Below are positions 50,451 through 60,600 of a stretch of 64,000 nt of DNA, in pieces (position 1 is the stretch's first letter; every line of letters begins with the position of its first letter). The stretch covers positions 186,001 through 250,000 of the forward strand of contig NZ_JAJGBN010000005.1 of assembly GCF_020782875.1 (NCBI RefSeq), read 5' to 3'. A model generated the notes under the pieces. It was not told the origin of the DNA. It made no database searches and worked only from the letters and a program-made list of their open reading frames with translations. The translations under genes were made by a program, and so were the position numbers. Source of the stretch: Allomuricauda sp. M10 (GTDB lineage Bacteria; Bacteroidota; Bacteroidia; Flavobacteriales; Flavobacteriaceae).

Positions 50451-52931
50451 CTAAGATTCGTCATAATCGTCGTCCTCATAATCTTCATCGTCCTCATAAT
50501 CACGAGTTTCTATTGTATTTTTAAATCTATAAGTGAACGTTAGGTTGAATTGTCGCTCAACGTATTGGGATTCAGAATTGGACAGGAAACTCGTATTGGA
50601 AGCCTCCCGGCGACCGATCCTTGAGTTGAATAGGTCAGAAACATTCAGGTTGATGGCCCCTCTGCCCTCAAACAATTGTTTGTTTACCGATACATTGGTC
50701 ACAAGCATACCGCGCCTTGTGGTGTAGGCTTCCCTAAAGGGAGCATCATATTGAAGGCCCATTTGCACATCGATATCCTTGGGCAAGGAAATCTTTTGGG
50801 ATAATCGGGCAAACCAACTGGATGAAGTGGCATCAAGGGATTGCCTTTGGGTAATAAGTGCATTACTGTCATTGGGGTCCGGAACAGTATTGTCAAAGCT
50901 GGCATTTTGTTCAAAACCAAACCAGTTTATAGTACCATTGACCCGAAACCAATTTGATGGGCTGTAAATGGACGATATTTCAAGACCATACCTGTTTTCC
51001 GTGCCCACATTTAAGGGTCTGGTAATCAAAATGGGGATGCTCTCCTCATTTACCATACCTGAATTAGTGGTTATGAGTTGGACAATGTTTTTGGAATATT
51101 GAAAATACCCTATGGTCTCCAACGATACGCCATCCCAGTTTCTAGTATACCCCAACTCAAGGGAATTCGTAAAAACAGGATCCAGATCTGGGTTTCCTGA
51201 AAGAAGGTTCAAATCGTTGGAATAGCCTGAAAACGGATTTAATTCACGAAAACTGGGGCGATTTATTCGTCTGCCATAGCTCGTTTTGAGTTCACTGGTT
51301 TCCGTAAGCTGGTAGCCCAAATGGTAGGAGGGAAACAGGTTACCGTAATTCTTGCTAAAGCTTATATCGGACGTAAATTGAGTAACATCAATATGGGTTA
51401 TTTCCATACGCAGACCTGCAAGTACCGTAAACTTGCCAAAAGCATTGGCATGTTGTGCATACCCGGCATAAATATCTTCGCCATAATCCATTCGATTGCT
51501 CAAGTTGCCGTCAAGTTCCCAGATATTGGTGTCGGAATTGAAATTTTCAACTATGGAATTGAATTTTATGGTGCGCATTGTACTACGGTATCCTGCTTCA
51601 AAACTGCCGGTTTCAGAAAATGGAAACACATAATCCGCTTGTATCAATAAATTGCGTTGTCGTTCTTCGGCTGCGGTGCGGTCTTGGGCATCTTCAAAAT
51701 TTCCAACGCTATAGGTATCTTCAAAGGTTGCTGATTCTATTTCTGTATTACTGTCATATTTGGCTTCAACTATCAATACATGTTCTTCATCCTCATCAAA
51801 GATCGATTTGTAGGTCAGTGTGTACTCGTCACTGGAATCTTCTTCCAACTCTCTCTGGTCACGCAATCTTGTACTTATCAATGTGCCGTCAACATCAAAA
51901 GTGTTAAAAATGGAAAGCCCGTTGTTGTCGTTGTCTTCATTGGCATATAGTCCCATAAAAGTGAGCGTGTTCTTCTCATTGAAATAGTAATCGATCCCTA
52001 GAGCCATGGTATATTCCGACCCGTCACGGGTGATGTCCTGACGCTGGGACAAGAAATCAGTTGTTGTTCCCGTGGTTTCGTCTAAAAATGTGGTGTTTAC
52101 GGACTCGTGGCCCGGGGGTTTCGCATCTTCGAAATTCAGATTTGCAAATACGTTGAATTTAGTGGTACGGTAGTTTAAATTACCTCCAACACCGAAGGTT
52201 TCAGGTACTCCCAAAACGGCCTGGACTGAACCGTTAAATCCTAGGTTCCTTCCTTTTTTGAGAATGATGTTGATGATTCCCGCAGCACCTTCGGCATCGT
52301 AACGTGCAGAAGGGTTCGTTATAATTTCGATGCGTTCCACGGCATTGGACGATAGGCGTTCCAAACCTTGGGCGTCACTAATGCCCACCAATCCGGAAGG
52401 TTTGCCATTGACCAAGATCCGGACATTGCTATTGCCCCTAAGCGCAATGCCACCATCTACCGAAACCGAAACGGAGGGCACATTGTTCAACGCTTGAAGG
52501 ACATCTGTGCTTTGTGCCGTCAAGTCCCGATCAATGTTATAGATTTTTTTGTCCAATTTGTTTTCAAATAGCCCTTTCTCGCCTTTTACAACGACTTCAC
52601 TCAACGATTGTGCGTCTTCCGAAAGAAGGAGTATCCCCAAATCCAGATTGTCCCCGATCTTTTTATTGTCCAACGTCAATGGTTTGAAGCCCAGATACTC
52701 AATTTTTATGGTATACGTTCCTTTCTCCACTTCAATCGAGAAGAATCCATTCTCGTCTGTGATGCCCCCATATATTGGGTTTGGCTGTCCTGTTTCCGTA
52801 AAGGAAACGGTAGCATACTCCAAAGGGGTATTGGTTCCCATTTGCAGTATTTTTCCGGTTACTGTGATTTTAGCGTTGCCGTACAGCAATGATGTAGTTA
52901 AAAAAAGCAAGAGTGTTATTGTCCTGATCAT
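50451..52931 (-). CDS. TonB-dependent receptor-like outer membrane barrel with acidic tail
   Basis: 826 residues: signal peptide (ITLLLFLTTSLLYGNA), CarboxypepD_reg-like domain (about 22-105), plug domain (about 125-230), barrel (OMP_b-brl type), and an unusual C-terminal tail of Asp/Glu/Tyr (ETRDYEDDEDYEDDDYDES) after the last strand FTYRF. Ends extending beyond the terminal strand are rare in barrels. Substrate unknown; a siderophore or peptide is possible. Confidence 0.9.
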   Translation of the reverse strand: MIRTITLLLFLTTSLLYGNAKITVTGKILQMGTNTPLEYATVSFTETGQPNPIYGGITDENGFFSIEVEKGTYTIKIEYLGFKPLTLDNKKIGDNLDLGILLLSEDAQSLSEVVVKGEKGLFENKLDKKIYNIDRDLTAQSTDVLQALNNVPSVSVSVDGGIALRGNSNVRILVNGKPSGLVGISDAQGLERLSSNAVERIEIITNPSARYDAEGAAGIINIILKKGRNLGFNGSVQAVLGVPETFGVGGNLNYRTTKFNVFANLNFEDAKPPGHESVNTTFLDETTGTTTDFLSQRQDITRDGSEYTMALGIDYYFNEKNTLTFMGLYANEDNDNNGLSIFNTFDVDGTLISTRLRDQRELEEDSSDEYTLTYKSIFDEDEEHVLIVEAKYDSNTEIESATFEDTYSVGNFEDAQDRTAAEERQRNLLIQADYVFPFSETGSFEAGYRSTMRTIKFNSIVENFNSDTNIWELDGNLSNRMDYGEDIYAGYAQHANAFGKFTVLAGLRMEITHIDVTQFTSDISFSKNYGNLFPSYHLGYQLTETSELKTSYGRRINRPSFRELNPFSGYSNDLNLLSGNPDLDPVFTNSLELGYTRNWDGVSLETIGYFQYSKNIVQLITTNSGMVNEESIPILITRPLNVGTENRYGLEISSIYSPSNWFRVNGTINWFGFEQNASFDNTVPDPNDSNALITQRQSLDATSSSWFARLSQKISLPKDIDVQMGLQYDAPFREAYTTRRGMLVTNVSVNKQLFEGRGAINLNVSDLFNSRIGRREASNTSFLSNSESQYVERQFNLTFTYRFKNTIETRDYEDDEDYEDDDYDES

Positions 52932-53048
52932 TGGTCTATGCTATTTAATGGATTGTTCTTTTCCTCATAGTATGCCGGTATTGGTATGACCGACTCAAAA
53001 TGTTTTTCCATATCCGTTGTTTTTCATGTAGATTATTCCCCATAAGCA

Positions 53049-53642
53049 TTAAAATTTATAGGTTAGACCAATCGTAGGGATGTTTTCCATAAAGCCTGAA
53101 GAAATTCTGAGTTTCTTCTGCCCTTCATACCGTTTGGTGAACAAATAACCCATACCAATTCCTATTGCGGCACCTGCCACCACATCCACACCATCATGCT
53201 TGTTTGCTTCGATTCTTGTATACCCAACATACCCTGCTAGGAGATAGGCTGGAATGCCATATTCCCAACCGTATCTTTTTTGCACAAATGCTGCACTTGC
53301 AAAGGCAACAGATGTATGGCCAGAGGGAAAACTATAGTTGTTTTCTTTATTTGGCCGCTCTTTGTTTATGGCCAGTTTTAAACCATACGTTACGGCTAGG
53401 GTGGCAGTTAGGGTTTTGGAAAATTGATAGGTTCCTTTTTGACCATCTTGCCAAATGAATGTGGAACCCAAGGCCATGGCTGGCATGGTAAAAAGCAAAA
53501 TATCACCTGCCGTTTTTTGGGCATTTTGGGATGAGGTCAGAGGCTCCATCTGCCCATAAGTTAGAGATGCACTCAAAAATATAAGTGCGGCCACAGCCCT
53601 AAAACCGGACATACTATTTTGTAAAATTGTGTTGTTGTCCAT
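53049..53642 (-). CDS. PAP2-family phosphatase, second copy
   Basis: 197 residues: N-terminal signal (an internal ATG at 53612 gives a similar signal), PAP2 motifs KLAINKERP, FPSGHT and TRIEANKHDGVD, all three complete. Shorter than the copy at 48558 and without its repeats. Lies 5 bp from the GT9 gene. Confidence 0.9.
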   Translation of the reverse strand: MDNNTILQNSMSGFRAVAALIFLSASLTYGQMEPLTSSQNAQKTAGDILLFTMPAMALGSTFIWQDGQKGTYQFSKTLTATLAVTYGLKLAINKERPNKENNYSFPSGHTSVAFASAAFVQKRYGWEYGIPAYLLAGYVGYTRIEANKHDGVDVVAGAAIGIGMGYLFTKRYEGQKKLRISSGFMENIPTIGLTYKF

Positions 53643-53647
53643 TCGTT

Positions 53648-54673
53648 TTAAGTTGAAATATTTGGATAGAGTGTATTTTCAACAAGGACTATCAATTCAT
53701 TGATTTTCAATCCATGGGTTTGTATGGCGACACTGCCCTCGTTGTAGGGCTTGTGTTTTTCCATGTCCGTGACGGAGAACAGACCAATGGTAGGGGTAAG
53801 GGACGAGCTGGCCAGATGCATCATTCCGCTATCGGGTCCAATGAAAACATCTGTATTTGCAATAATGGCCGCCAATTCCCTTACATCATTGGCATACAAA
53901 AAAGGAACGCCGACCCCGATTGTGGGGCTATTTTCTTTTGGAAGTATTTCAATGATGTTTACATCAGGAAATACTTTTTGTAAATGTCCATAAAGATCAA
54001 GCCACCATTTTTCTGTACCCGTGGCATTTGGGTATAGACAAATAATGGGATGCGCGTTTTGCACGATGTCATACACCAAACTGCCACCATGTATGAGTTC
54101 TTCGTTTGCAAGTCTCAGGTCTAGGTTAGGCGGTATCGCATCATTTGATATGACCCCTATACTGGGCAAAAACTCCCTCAAGGAGTAGATCACTTGCTTT
54201 GCAATATGTCTTTCTGTTTTATCCGCATCGTCATCACCTACGAACTTGAACCTTGCCTTTGAAATGCTCGTAAACAATCTTCCCGTACAAGATTCCATGA
54301 CGGCATTTATTGCCAGGTCATAATTTTTGCTTCTGAACCGAACCAATGCTCTTAGATACTTTATGGGACTTTTGAAGGGTTTCTTCGGAAATACAATAAC
54401 ATTGTTGACATTATCATAATTTTGATACAGTTGGATGGCACAGGAATGGTTGACCAGCAGATCGATCTCGCTGTTCGGGAATGTGGATTCCAACTCCTGG
54501 ACCAAAGGTGAAAGCAACAGTAAATTTCCCAGCCTGTGATTCGGTCTACAAATGAGGATTCTTTCTATGGCATCATTGGTACTGACGGCTTCACCTATCT
54601 TGTTTTTAAAACAACCCATAAGATGTCCAAATGCTTTCCTCGCTATTGTGTTGATGGAATTTTTAGGATCCAT
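53648..54673 (-). CDS. Glycosyltransferase family 9 (heptosyltransferase-like)
   Basis: 341 residues: N-terminal RPNHRLGNLLLLSPLVQELE and C-terminal GPDSGMMHLASSSLTPTIGL, the GT9 signatures. These enzymes add heptose or other sugars to the LPS core. Together with the PAP2 and PEtN transferase genes it indicates an envelope lipid cluster. Confidence 0.9.
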   Translation of the reverse strand: MDPKNSINTIARKAFGHLMGCFKNKIGEAVSTNDAIERILICRPNHRLGNLLLLSPLVQELESTFPNSEIDLLVNHSCAIQLYQNYDNVNNVIVFPKKPFKSPIKYLRALVRFRSKNYDLAINAVMESCTGRLFTSISKARFKFVGDDDADKTERHIAKQVIYSLREFLPSIGVISNDAIPPNLDLRLANEELIHGGSLVYDIVQNAHPIICLYPNATGTEKWWLDLYGHLQKVFPDVNIIEILPKENSPTIGVGVPFLYANDVRELAAIIANTDVFIGPDSGMMHLASSSLTPTIGLFSVTDMEKHKPYNEGSVAIQTHGLKINELIVLVENTLYPNIST

Positions 54674-54842
54674 TTCTAAAATTTTGGTATAAAGCTTTTT
54701 TGGAGTCCATCGGATTCCCTCGTAACTTCGAGCATATCTGTCTGCAGAAAGTGGCTAGAAAAATAAAGGTGGTCCGGGATGCGTGTACAAATCATCAAAA
54801 GTTCCGAATACGCAATTTTGTTCCTTAGAACCACCTTATATC

Positions 54843-55685
54843 TTATTGCTGTTCAATCGTATATGAGGTCGTATCAAATTCACCCAACCTAAAAAATCCC
54901 AATACCTCCTCGTTGGGATCGTTGATATTGGTACAGTTTCCCTTTAACTGAACCGGGGTAGTTGGAAAAGGCCCGTTTTCATCACTTCCCGATTGTTGGA
55001 TGAATATGTTCAAATAGTCATAATAGCGTTGGGAGATACCATACAAGTTGATAGCCACAGTTGCTCCGGCAACATAGTTTTCATTATCGTTCTCAATGAA
55101 ATTTTCATTGCCATCCGTAAATTCATCGCTAATGACAGCAAGGGACGGTATCGGTAAATTGGAAGGAATAAATTCGCCCAAATAATAATTTTCAACAGCT
55201 CCGGGGTCGTCAAAGAATAGTTGAAGCTGAATTTCCTTGTCATCATCGGAGCCCTCAATAGTCTGCACAATTCGATTGATATCCGGTGCCGCAATCAAGG
55301 TTTCGGTTGCTGTGTAAGAGTTGCCGTTGTACAGGATTTCCAAAGTGTACGATGCATTCAATTCCGGAACAAAGTCGGTTGCTGTGTAACTGCCGTTATT
55401 CTGGTCGTCAAACACAAATGTTGAGCCGTCGTTTTCTTTTGTTACTGTTACTGATGCGCCTATAACCGGGACATCTGGATTGCTATTAAAATAAGAAGTT
55501 GATTCCCTTAGATGAATGGTCTGTGTTTCTCCCGAAGTATCTTTTTGCCAGTTAATAGATGCATCGACCACCAATCGTGCGCCTCCGTTTGGAACATCGA
55601 CATCTATGACTTTGGTACACGAGTTTAATAATCCTATTAGTGTTAGGAGCGACCCTAATCTGGTATAAAAATTTATATTTTTCAT
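54843..55685 (-). CDS. DUF4249-type lipoprotein, partner of the TonB receptor
   Basis: 280 residues: lipobox LNSC (Cys23), then TKVIDVDVPNGGARLVVDAS, the DUF4249 opening, followed by Ig-like beta domains. In Bacteroidota these lipoproteins sit directly after a TonB receptor gene, as here (3-bp gap), and are thought to bind or help import a ligand. Ligand unknown. Confidence 0.9.
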   Translation of the reverse strand: MKNINFYTRLGSLLTLIGLLNSCTKVIDVDVPNGGARLVVDASINWQKDTSGETQTIHLRESTSYFNSNPDVPVIGASVTVTKENDGSTFVFDDQNNGSYTATDFVPELNASYTLEILYNGNSYTATETLIAAPDINRIVQTIEGSDDDKEIQLQLFFDDPGAVENYYLGEFIPSNLPIPSLAVISDEFTDGNENFIENDNENYVAGATVAINLYGISQRYYDYLNIFIQQSGSDENGPFPTTPVQLKGNCTNINDPNEEVLGFFRLGEFDTTSYTIEQQ

Positions 55686-55688
55686 CTT

Positions 55689-58097
55689 TTAAAATTTAAA
55701 GTTGTAGGTTACTGATGGGACAATGCCAAATATGGAAGTACGTGTGGCTTCATTTACACCTGTCTCTTGATTTTGGCCAAAGGAAATAGAGGCTGCATTC
55801 ATTCGGTTATAAGCGTTGTAAATACCAAATACCCATTCGCCTTGCCATCTTCTATCTTTATTTTTTCGGGGTGTCAAGGTTGCCGATAGGTCCAATCGGT
55901 GATAGGCCGGTAATCGGTCTGCGTTTCTTTCGGAATATGTCGCTATCGATAATCCGTTGTATATGAACTGCCCATTGGGATAGGTGACAGGTCGCCCTGT
56001 CTGGAATACCAAATTGGCCCCAAATCGCCATTTTTCGTTGAGTTTGTAGCTTCCGGTAAATGAAAAGTCGTGTGTCCTGTCCCAGTTCGAGTTATACCAT
56101 TTTCCATTGTTGATGCCCAATCCGCCCGCTGCTCCACCGGGTGTGCGCTGTTGTGATTTTGACAAAGTGTACGACACCCAACCTGTAAAATCGCCTTTGT
56201 TCTTTCGTACTAAAAGCTCCAATCCATAGGCACGGGCCTCACCGGTCAAGATTTCGGTTTCAATGGTGTTTTGGGCTATAAGTTCTGCACCATTGATATA
56301 ATCCACCCGATTGTCGATGGTTTTGTAATAGGCTTCGGCTTCAATGGAAAACATGTTTTCCCTGAAATTTCTGAAGTAGCCCAAAGCATATTGGTCTGCA
56401 ATCTGGGGTTCAATAAACTTTCCGCTTGGCGCCCAGACATCCAATGGTGTGGCCGATGTGGTGTTGGAAATCAAATGCAGGTATTGCGCCATTCGGTTAT
56501 AGCTTGCTTTCAAGGAGGACTTCTCGTCAAGCTGAAAGGAAAGGGCAAACCGAGGTTCTAGATTGTTGAAGGTAGCTATGCTTTTTCCCTTACCGTAATC
56601 AGTGCTGGAAATTGGGTTGGCACGCTCATAAATGCCCAATTCTTCATTATAGACTACAGGTAAATTATCGGCATAATTATTTAAGGTCTGCTCCCCCAAT
56701 CGATTGAAGTAACTGAATCGCAAGCCATATTGAGCGGTGAGCCTATCCGAAATTTTATGTTCCAAACCTGCATATGCTCCAGCTTCCAAGGCAAATTTGT
56801 CGTCCAGTTTCTCTGGGTTGACACCCGAATCTGCATCTAAAGGGTTGAGTTTTCCTGGATTAAAGTTGTAATAGATACCATTTACTCCAAAATCAAACTT
56901 TAATTTTTCGCTTGCATAATACCCTAGGTCGTAACGTACATTATAATTGCTGATATCCGAGGTCCAATCAATTCCTTCAATAGGGATTTCCAGATTGTAA
57001 TTATAGCGGCTGTATATTAGGGATGTATTGGAGAACAACTTGTTATTGAATATATGGTTCCATCGCAGGTTCCCTGAAAGGTTTCCGTATGAATTAGTGA
57101 AAATTCCTGACAGGTTAAAGTTGTCATTACCAAAATAACCGGATAGATATAGTCTGTTCTTTTCATCAATTTCATAATTTGTTTTCAGGTTCAAATCGTA
57201 AAATCCGGCCCTGCTATCTTCGCCGCCCAAGGCCAAAAATATATTGGCATAAGCAGCCCTGCCGGCCATTAGAAACGAACCTTTGTCCTTGAACATAGGC
57301 CCTTCAGCAGCCAAACGGCTGGAAATGGCTCCAATGCCTCCAGTGAGTTCAAACTCCTTACTGTTCCCGTCCTTTTGACGTATATCCAGTACCGAGGAGG
57401 CCCGTCCTCCAAAACGTGCAGGAATACCGCCTTTATAAAGCTTGACATCCTTGATGGCATCGGCATTGAACACCGAGAAAAAACCAAACAAGTGGGAGGC
57501 GTTGTAAATGATCGCTTCATCCAAAAGAATTAGGTTTTGGTCTTCTGCACCTCCGCGTACATTGAAGCCCGATGCACCTTCACCGGCGTTGGTCACACCT
57601 GGTAACAATTGAATGGACTTGATCAAATCCACTTCACCCAGAACAACAGGGATTTGTTTGATTTCGTTGGTCGAGAGTTTTGCCACACTCATTTGAGGTG
57701 TCTGAAGGTCCACTTTCTTTGATTCCTCAGCAGTGATGATCACTTCATCCAATTGAGCGGCATCTTCTTTGAGTTCAATGTCGAGTTTTTGGTCAGTGCT
57801 AAGGTTTATATTCTGTTCAAAGGTTGTAAATCCCAAATAGGAAATGGTCAACGTATAAGTACCTTCGGGTGCTGTGATGGAATAAAAACCATATTCGTTG
57901 GTCGTACTACCAATGGATGTACCTTTTAAAAGTACTGTTGCCCCTAAGAGTGTTTCACCGTTGGCCACATCCTTGACCACACCACTGACGGTATATTTGG
58001 TCTGTGCAAAAAAGAATACTGGACACAACAGTATCACCACCAATAAGGCCTGCCTTTTTTTGGACCTAAAGGGTTTTAATTGCTTTGTTCTTGTCAT
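55689..58097 (-). CDS. TonB-dependent receptor (CarboxypepD_reg type)
   Basis: 802 residues: signal region to about 32, CarboxypepD_reg-like domain (TVSGVVKDVANGETLLGATV), plug with NVRGGAEDQNLILLDEAIIYN, barrel ending in VTYNFKF. First gene of the receptor/DUF4249 pair. Ligand unknown. The long leader before it (58098-58611) contains repeats that may be regulator sites. Confidence 0.93.
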   Translation of the reverse strand: MTRTKQLKPFRSKKRQALLVVILLCPVFFFAQTKYTVSGVVKDVANGETLLGATVLLKGTSIGSTTNEYGFYSITAPEGTYTLTISYLGFTTFEQNINLSTDQKLDIELKEDAAQLDEVIITAEESKKVDLQTPQMSVAKLSTNEIKQIPVVLGEVDLIKSIQLLPGVTNAGEGASGFNVRGGAEDQNLILLDEAIIYNASHLFGFFSVFNADAIKDVKLYKGGIPARFGGRASSVLDIRQKDGNSKEFELTGGIGAISSRLAAEGPMFKDKGSFLMAGRAAYANIFLALGGEDSRAGFYDLNLKTNYEIDEKNRLYLSGYFGNDNFNLSGIFTNSYGNLSGNLRWNHIFNNKLFSNTSLIYSRYNYNLEIPIEGIDWTSDISNYNVRYDLGYYASEKLKFDFGVNGIYYNFNPGKLNPLDADSGVNPEKLDDKFALEAGAYAGLEHKISDRLTAQYGLRFSYFNRLGEQTLNNYADNLPVVYNEELGIYERANPISSTDYGKGKSIATFNNLEPRFALSFQLDEKSSLKASYNRMAQYLHLISNTTSATPLDVWAPSGKFIEPQIADQYALGYFRNFRENMFSIEAEAYYKTIDNRVDYINGAELIAQNTIETEILTGEARAYGLELLVRKNKGDFTGWVSYTLSKSQQRTPGGAAGGLGINNGKWYNSNWDRTHDFSFTGSYKLNEKWRFGANLVFQTGRPVTYPNGQFIYNGLSIATYSERNADRLPAYHRLDLSATLTPRKNKDRRWQGEWVFGIYNAYNRMNAASISFGQNQETGVNEATRTSIFGIVPSVTYNFKF

Positions 58098-58611
58098 AGT
58101 TACTTGAAGTTTTTTAGATTATGGTTTTCATTCAACCGAGGTAAAAGTAGGCTTGCATCCAAAGCGATTAAAATGAAGTAGGTCTTGAATACGCTTTCAG
58201 TACTTGTTTGTTGTCTGAATAGATGTAATTGACTGATTATTAGTTAAATGTGTTGTGTCGATAGCTTGGCTTGAAAAGGTTCTAAATGCGCTTTTCGTAC
58301 CTTGAAAAACGCCAATAGTACCATTTGGGGCTATTTTTTGTTTTGTTGTCGTGTGGATTTTGGGAGGTTAACCCTTGGTTTAGAAACTAGGGGGAATTCA
58401 AAAACCTCTTACAGATTGGGCACTACTGGTCGGGGCTATCGATTCCTAATAGCCTTCGTCTGCGATGCCCTACTATCGGTAATTGCAATTGTAGCCTTGG
58501 AAATAGTTCAGTATCCGGAAAAATAGGGAAGCTTCTTTGGTTGTCAAGAGGTGTTTGAAAGCGGAGTAGGGATGTAATCTTTCTGTAAGGAATAATCAGT
58601 AAATGTAAGGT
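58098..58611. other. 514-bp intergenic region with imperfect repeats, no gene
   Basis: No convincing CDS. AAGTAGG(T)CTTG occurs at 58145 and 58176, 31 bp apart. A second pair with core CGCTTT..GTAC.TTG lies at about 58191 and 58289. They may be targets for the AraC regulator encoded next door. Confidence 0.35.
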
Positions 58612-59634
58612 CTAAATAGCTGAAGCCAATGTCTTTTTAAACTCACTGGGGGTAACCCCATAAATTCTTTTAAAGGTAGTGTTGAAAGAAGATTTAGATT
58701 TGAAACCAACTTCATTGGCAACGCCCATGATGGAATAATTCTTGAACTTTTCATCTTTGAGACACTCCACAAATTCTTCAGCCCTGTACTTGTTCATGTA
58801 GTCCTGAAAATTAGATTTTAAATACACGTTCAAGACTTCGGATAGGTACTGTCGTGGAATACCCATCCTTTGAGCTACTTGGTTGACCGTTATGTTGCTA
58901 TTGGTAAAAAGCTTCTCTTTATCCATAAGCCTCAGGAACTCCCTTTTATATGCCTCAGCCTTGGATTTACTAAGACTTGAAGTTTTATAGGCCTTGGTAT
59001 CGGCTTTTGGTAGTACGGACGTTGGGGATACTACAAGCTTGAACAGTATCATGTAGAGAAGTACTGCTGATATTCCAATAATGCCATAACTTTCCAAGAA
59101 GGAAAAATTATCATGGCTTTTTGTAATGATAAATGACACCTCGTCTATCAAGTTCAGTAAGGCATAGGGCACAATAAAGAACAGCATCCACCTTTCCTTT
59201 TTATTCTTGATGATATTATAGATGGTATACACTAAATAAACCAAAAGCGTTACCCCTGCCAGAATTTCACCTATCATTAACCATATGTTCTCGCCTAAGC
59301 CGTTAAGGTCATCTATGATTTGGAGCGTGATAAAGAACACATATGGAATAAAATAAAGAAAATCCTTAGGTTGAAATTTATCTTGTTGGGAATTGTGATA
59401 CTTTATAAGTAAAAAGAAGAGTGTAATAATCAAAGGGGATTGGAAAAAATACCAATTCGCATTGGGAAAAAACAGGTTGAAATCATCATCTCCGACAATG
59501 TTCAAAAGCAGTGCAACAATGGACCCAAGAAGAAGTAAGAAATTTACCCGCTTGTAACTTTCTTGTTTGACGAGCAGAACACTTAAAAGAAATAGGCCCT
59601 GAATAAGGGCGATTATTTGAATTATTGCCAACAT
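58612..59634 (-). CDS. Membrane-bound AraC-family regulator
   Basis: 340 residues from ATG 59634 (MLAIIQIIAL). Seven or so membrane helices occupy the first about 220 residues, followed by a cytoplasmic linker and an AraC double helix-turn-helix (ITVNQVAQRMGIPRQYLSEV, YSIMGVANEVGFKSKSSFNT). The layout of 7TM plus AraC is found in Bacteroidota regulators that read envelope signals. Probably controls the neighbouring TonB receptor. Confidence 0.88.
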   Translation of the reverse strand: MLAIIQIIALIQGLFLLSVLLVKQESYKRVNFLLLLGSIVALLLNIVGDDDFNLFFPNANWYFFQSPLIITLFFLLIKYHNSQQDKFQPKDFLYFIPYVFFITLQIIDDLNGLGENIWLMIGEILAGVTLLVYLVYTIYNIIKNKKERWMLFFIVPYALLNLIDEVSFIITKSHDNFSFLESYGIIGISAVLLYMILFKLVVSPTSVLPKADTKAYKTSSLSKSKAEAYKREFLRLMDKEKLFTNSNITVNQVAQRMGIPRQYLSEVLNVYLKSNFQDYMNKYRAEEFVECLKDEKFKNYSIMGVANEVGFKSKSSFNTTFKRIYGVTPSEFKKTLASAI

Positions 59635-59986
59635 AAATAATGGAGTACTTTCTTCGAATAGGCTAAAATAATTCAATAAAAAACGAAAATCGATTGAAAA
59701 TTTATTAAAAAATACCAAAATTTAACATTCTCCCACTAGCCTGATTTCTAATCAATTTTCCTGAACTATCTTACTGATTTTCAAATTCATATCTGTTTTA
59801 GGTAACGAAAATTTTGAAGAATGAGTATGATTGTTCTTCAATATTTTGATTGAAACAAATAGTTTGGTCGAGAAAGGTTGTTTTATCACATTTGATCAGA
59901 CTGCTTTTTAATAGGATTTAAGCTGTTTTACTTGGAATTAATTCCTTGTATTTAATTATATTGCATTTGATTAAAGTTAATCAGAG

Positions 59987-60040
59987 CAAAAGTTACCTAT
60001 TCGGTTACCTGTTCCTGAAAAATAAAAGTAACTTATTGAT
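59987..60040 (+). repeat. 54-bp repeat, right copy
   Basis: Matches 36258-36311 in direct orientation at 49/54. Surrounding sequence on either side does not match, so the repeat ends are sharp. A degraded desaturase fragment begins about 310 bp to the right. Confidence 0.8.
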
Positions 60041-60107
60041 TATTAAAAATATATGGGATGGCCAATAGTTCTGCCACCCCGACTTTAATATTTTATTAAC
60101 AATTAAG

Positions 60108-60140
60108 CTCTGGTAATCTTCTGATAATCAGAGTTTTTTT
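60108..60140 (+). terminator. Intrinsic terminator without an obvious upstream gene
   Basis: Stem of 11 positions (10 paired, including one G-T wobble) starting CTCTGG, with a 4-nt loop and T7. No gene lies within 450 bp upstream on the plus strand. It may be left over from a lost gene or belong to an unseen small RNA. Confidence 0.65.
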
Positions 60141-60351
60141 GTTTTTTAATAGAATCCCAAATAAGCCCAAAACGTATCAATCTTTATTTAAAGATGTCCT
60201 GTATGCTGTCCTAGTTTTGTTTGTTCCCTCTCAAATTGCTTCAATGCTAGGATGGAGTGTTCTAGGTTCAAATCCAGGCAGGATTTTAATCTTAGAAAAG
60301 CAACTCGGTCTTTGAATTTTGTCTGCCAGATAATTATGAAAAGGAATTAAA

Positions 60352-60600
60352 CTACTCTCCTTGTTCAGCAACATTGTAGCTTTTATTTAAAAACGCTGTC
60401 CTAACCACCTTTGCTGTCTTATGGTTTCATGCATGGTTCCACCCCGGGGGCATTATAATAAAGCGTAATTTGTCTTTTATTTTAGGGGCTTTGATGATAT
60501 CCTTGAATAGAGCGATGAATTCACTGAAATAAAGGTTCAAAAAACTTCCTGAATCCATTTCCCTGGTGATGCCATACTCTATTTTAATAGAAGTCAAAAA
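60352..60600 (-). pseudogene. C-terminal fragment of a sterol desaturase/fatty acid hydroxylase-like gene
   Basis: The minus-strand frame reads IEYGITREMDSGSFLNLYFS then EFIALFKDIIKAPKIKDKLR and IIMPPGWNHA, an in-frame TGA, then NHKTAKVVRTAFLNKSYNVA and a stop. This resembles the tail of FA_hydroxylase-superfamily proteins (YGxTxxxxSxxPLxxxFxExxALFKD, PPGW). The 5' part is absent, cut at an in-frame stop near 60600. Confidence 0.55.

Noticed and set aside
60258..60285. TTCAAATC T-loop-like sequence that could be a tRNA 3' remnant or att site
   Set aside because: The T-stem has a mismatch and a wobble, and no anticodon arm or D arm can be found upstream. Too weak to call a tRNA or att fragment.
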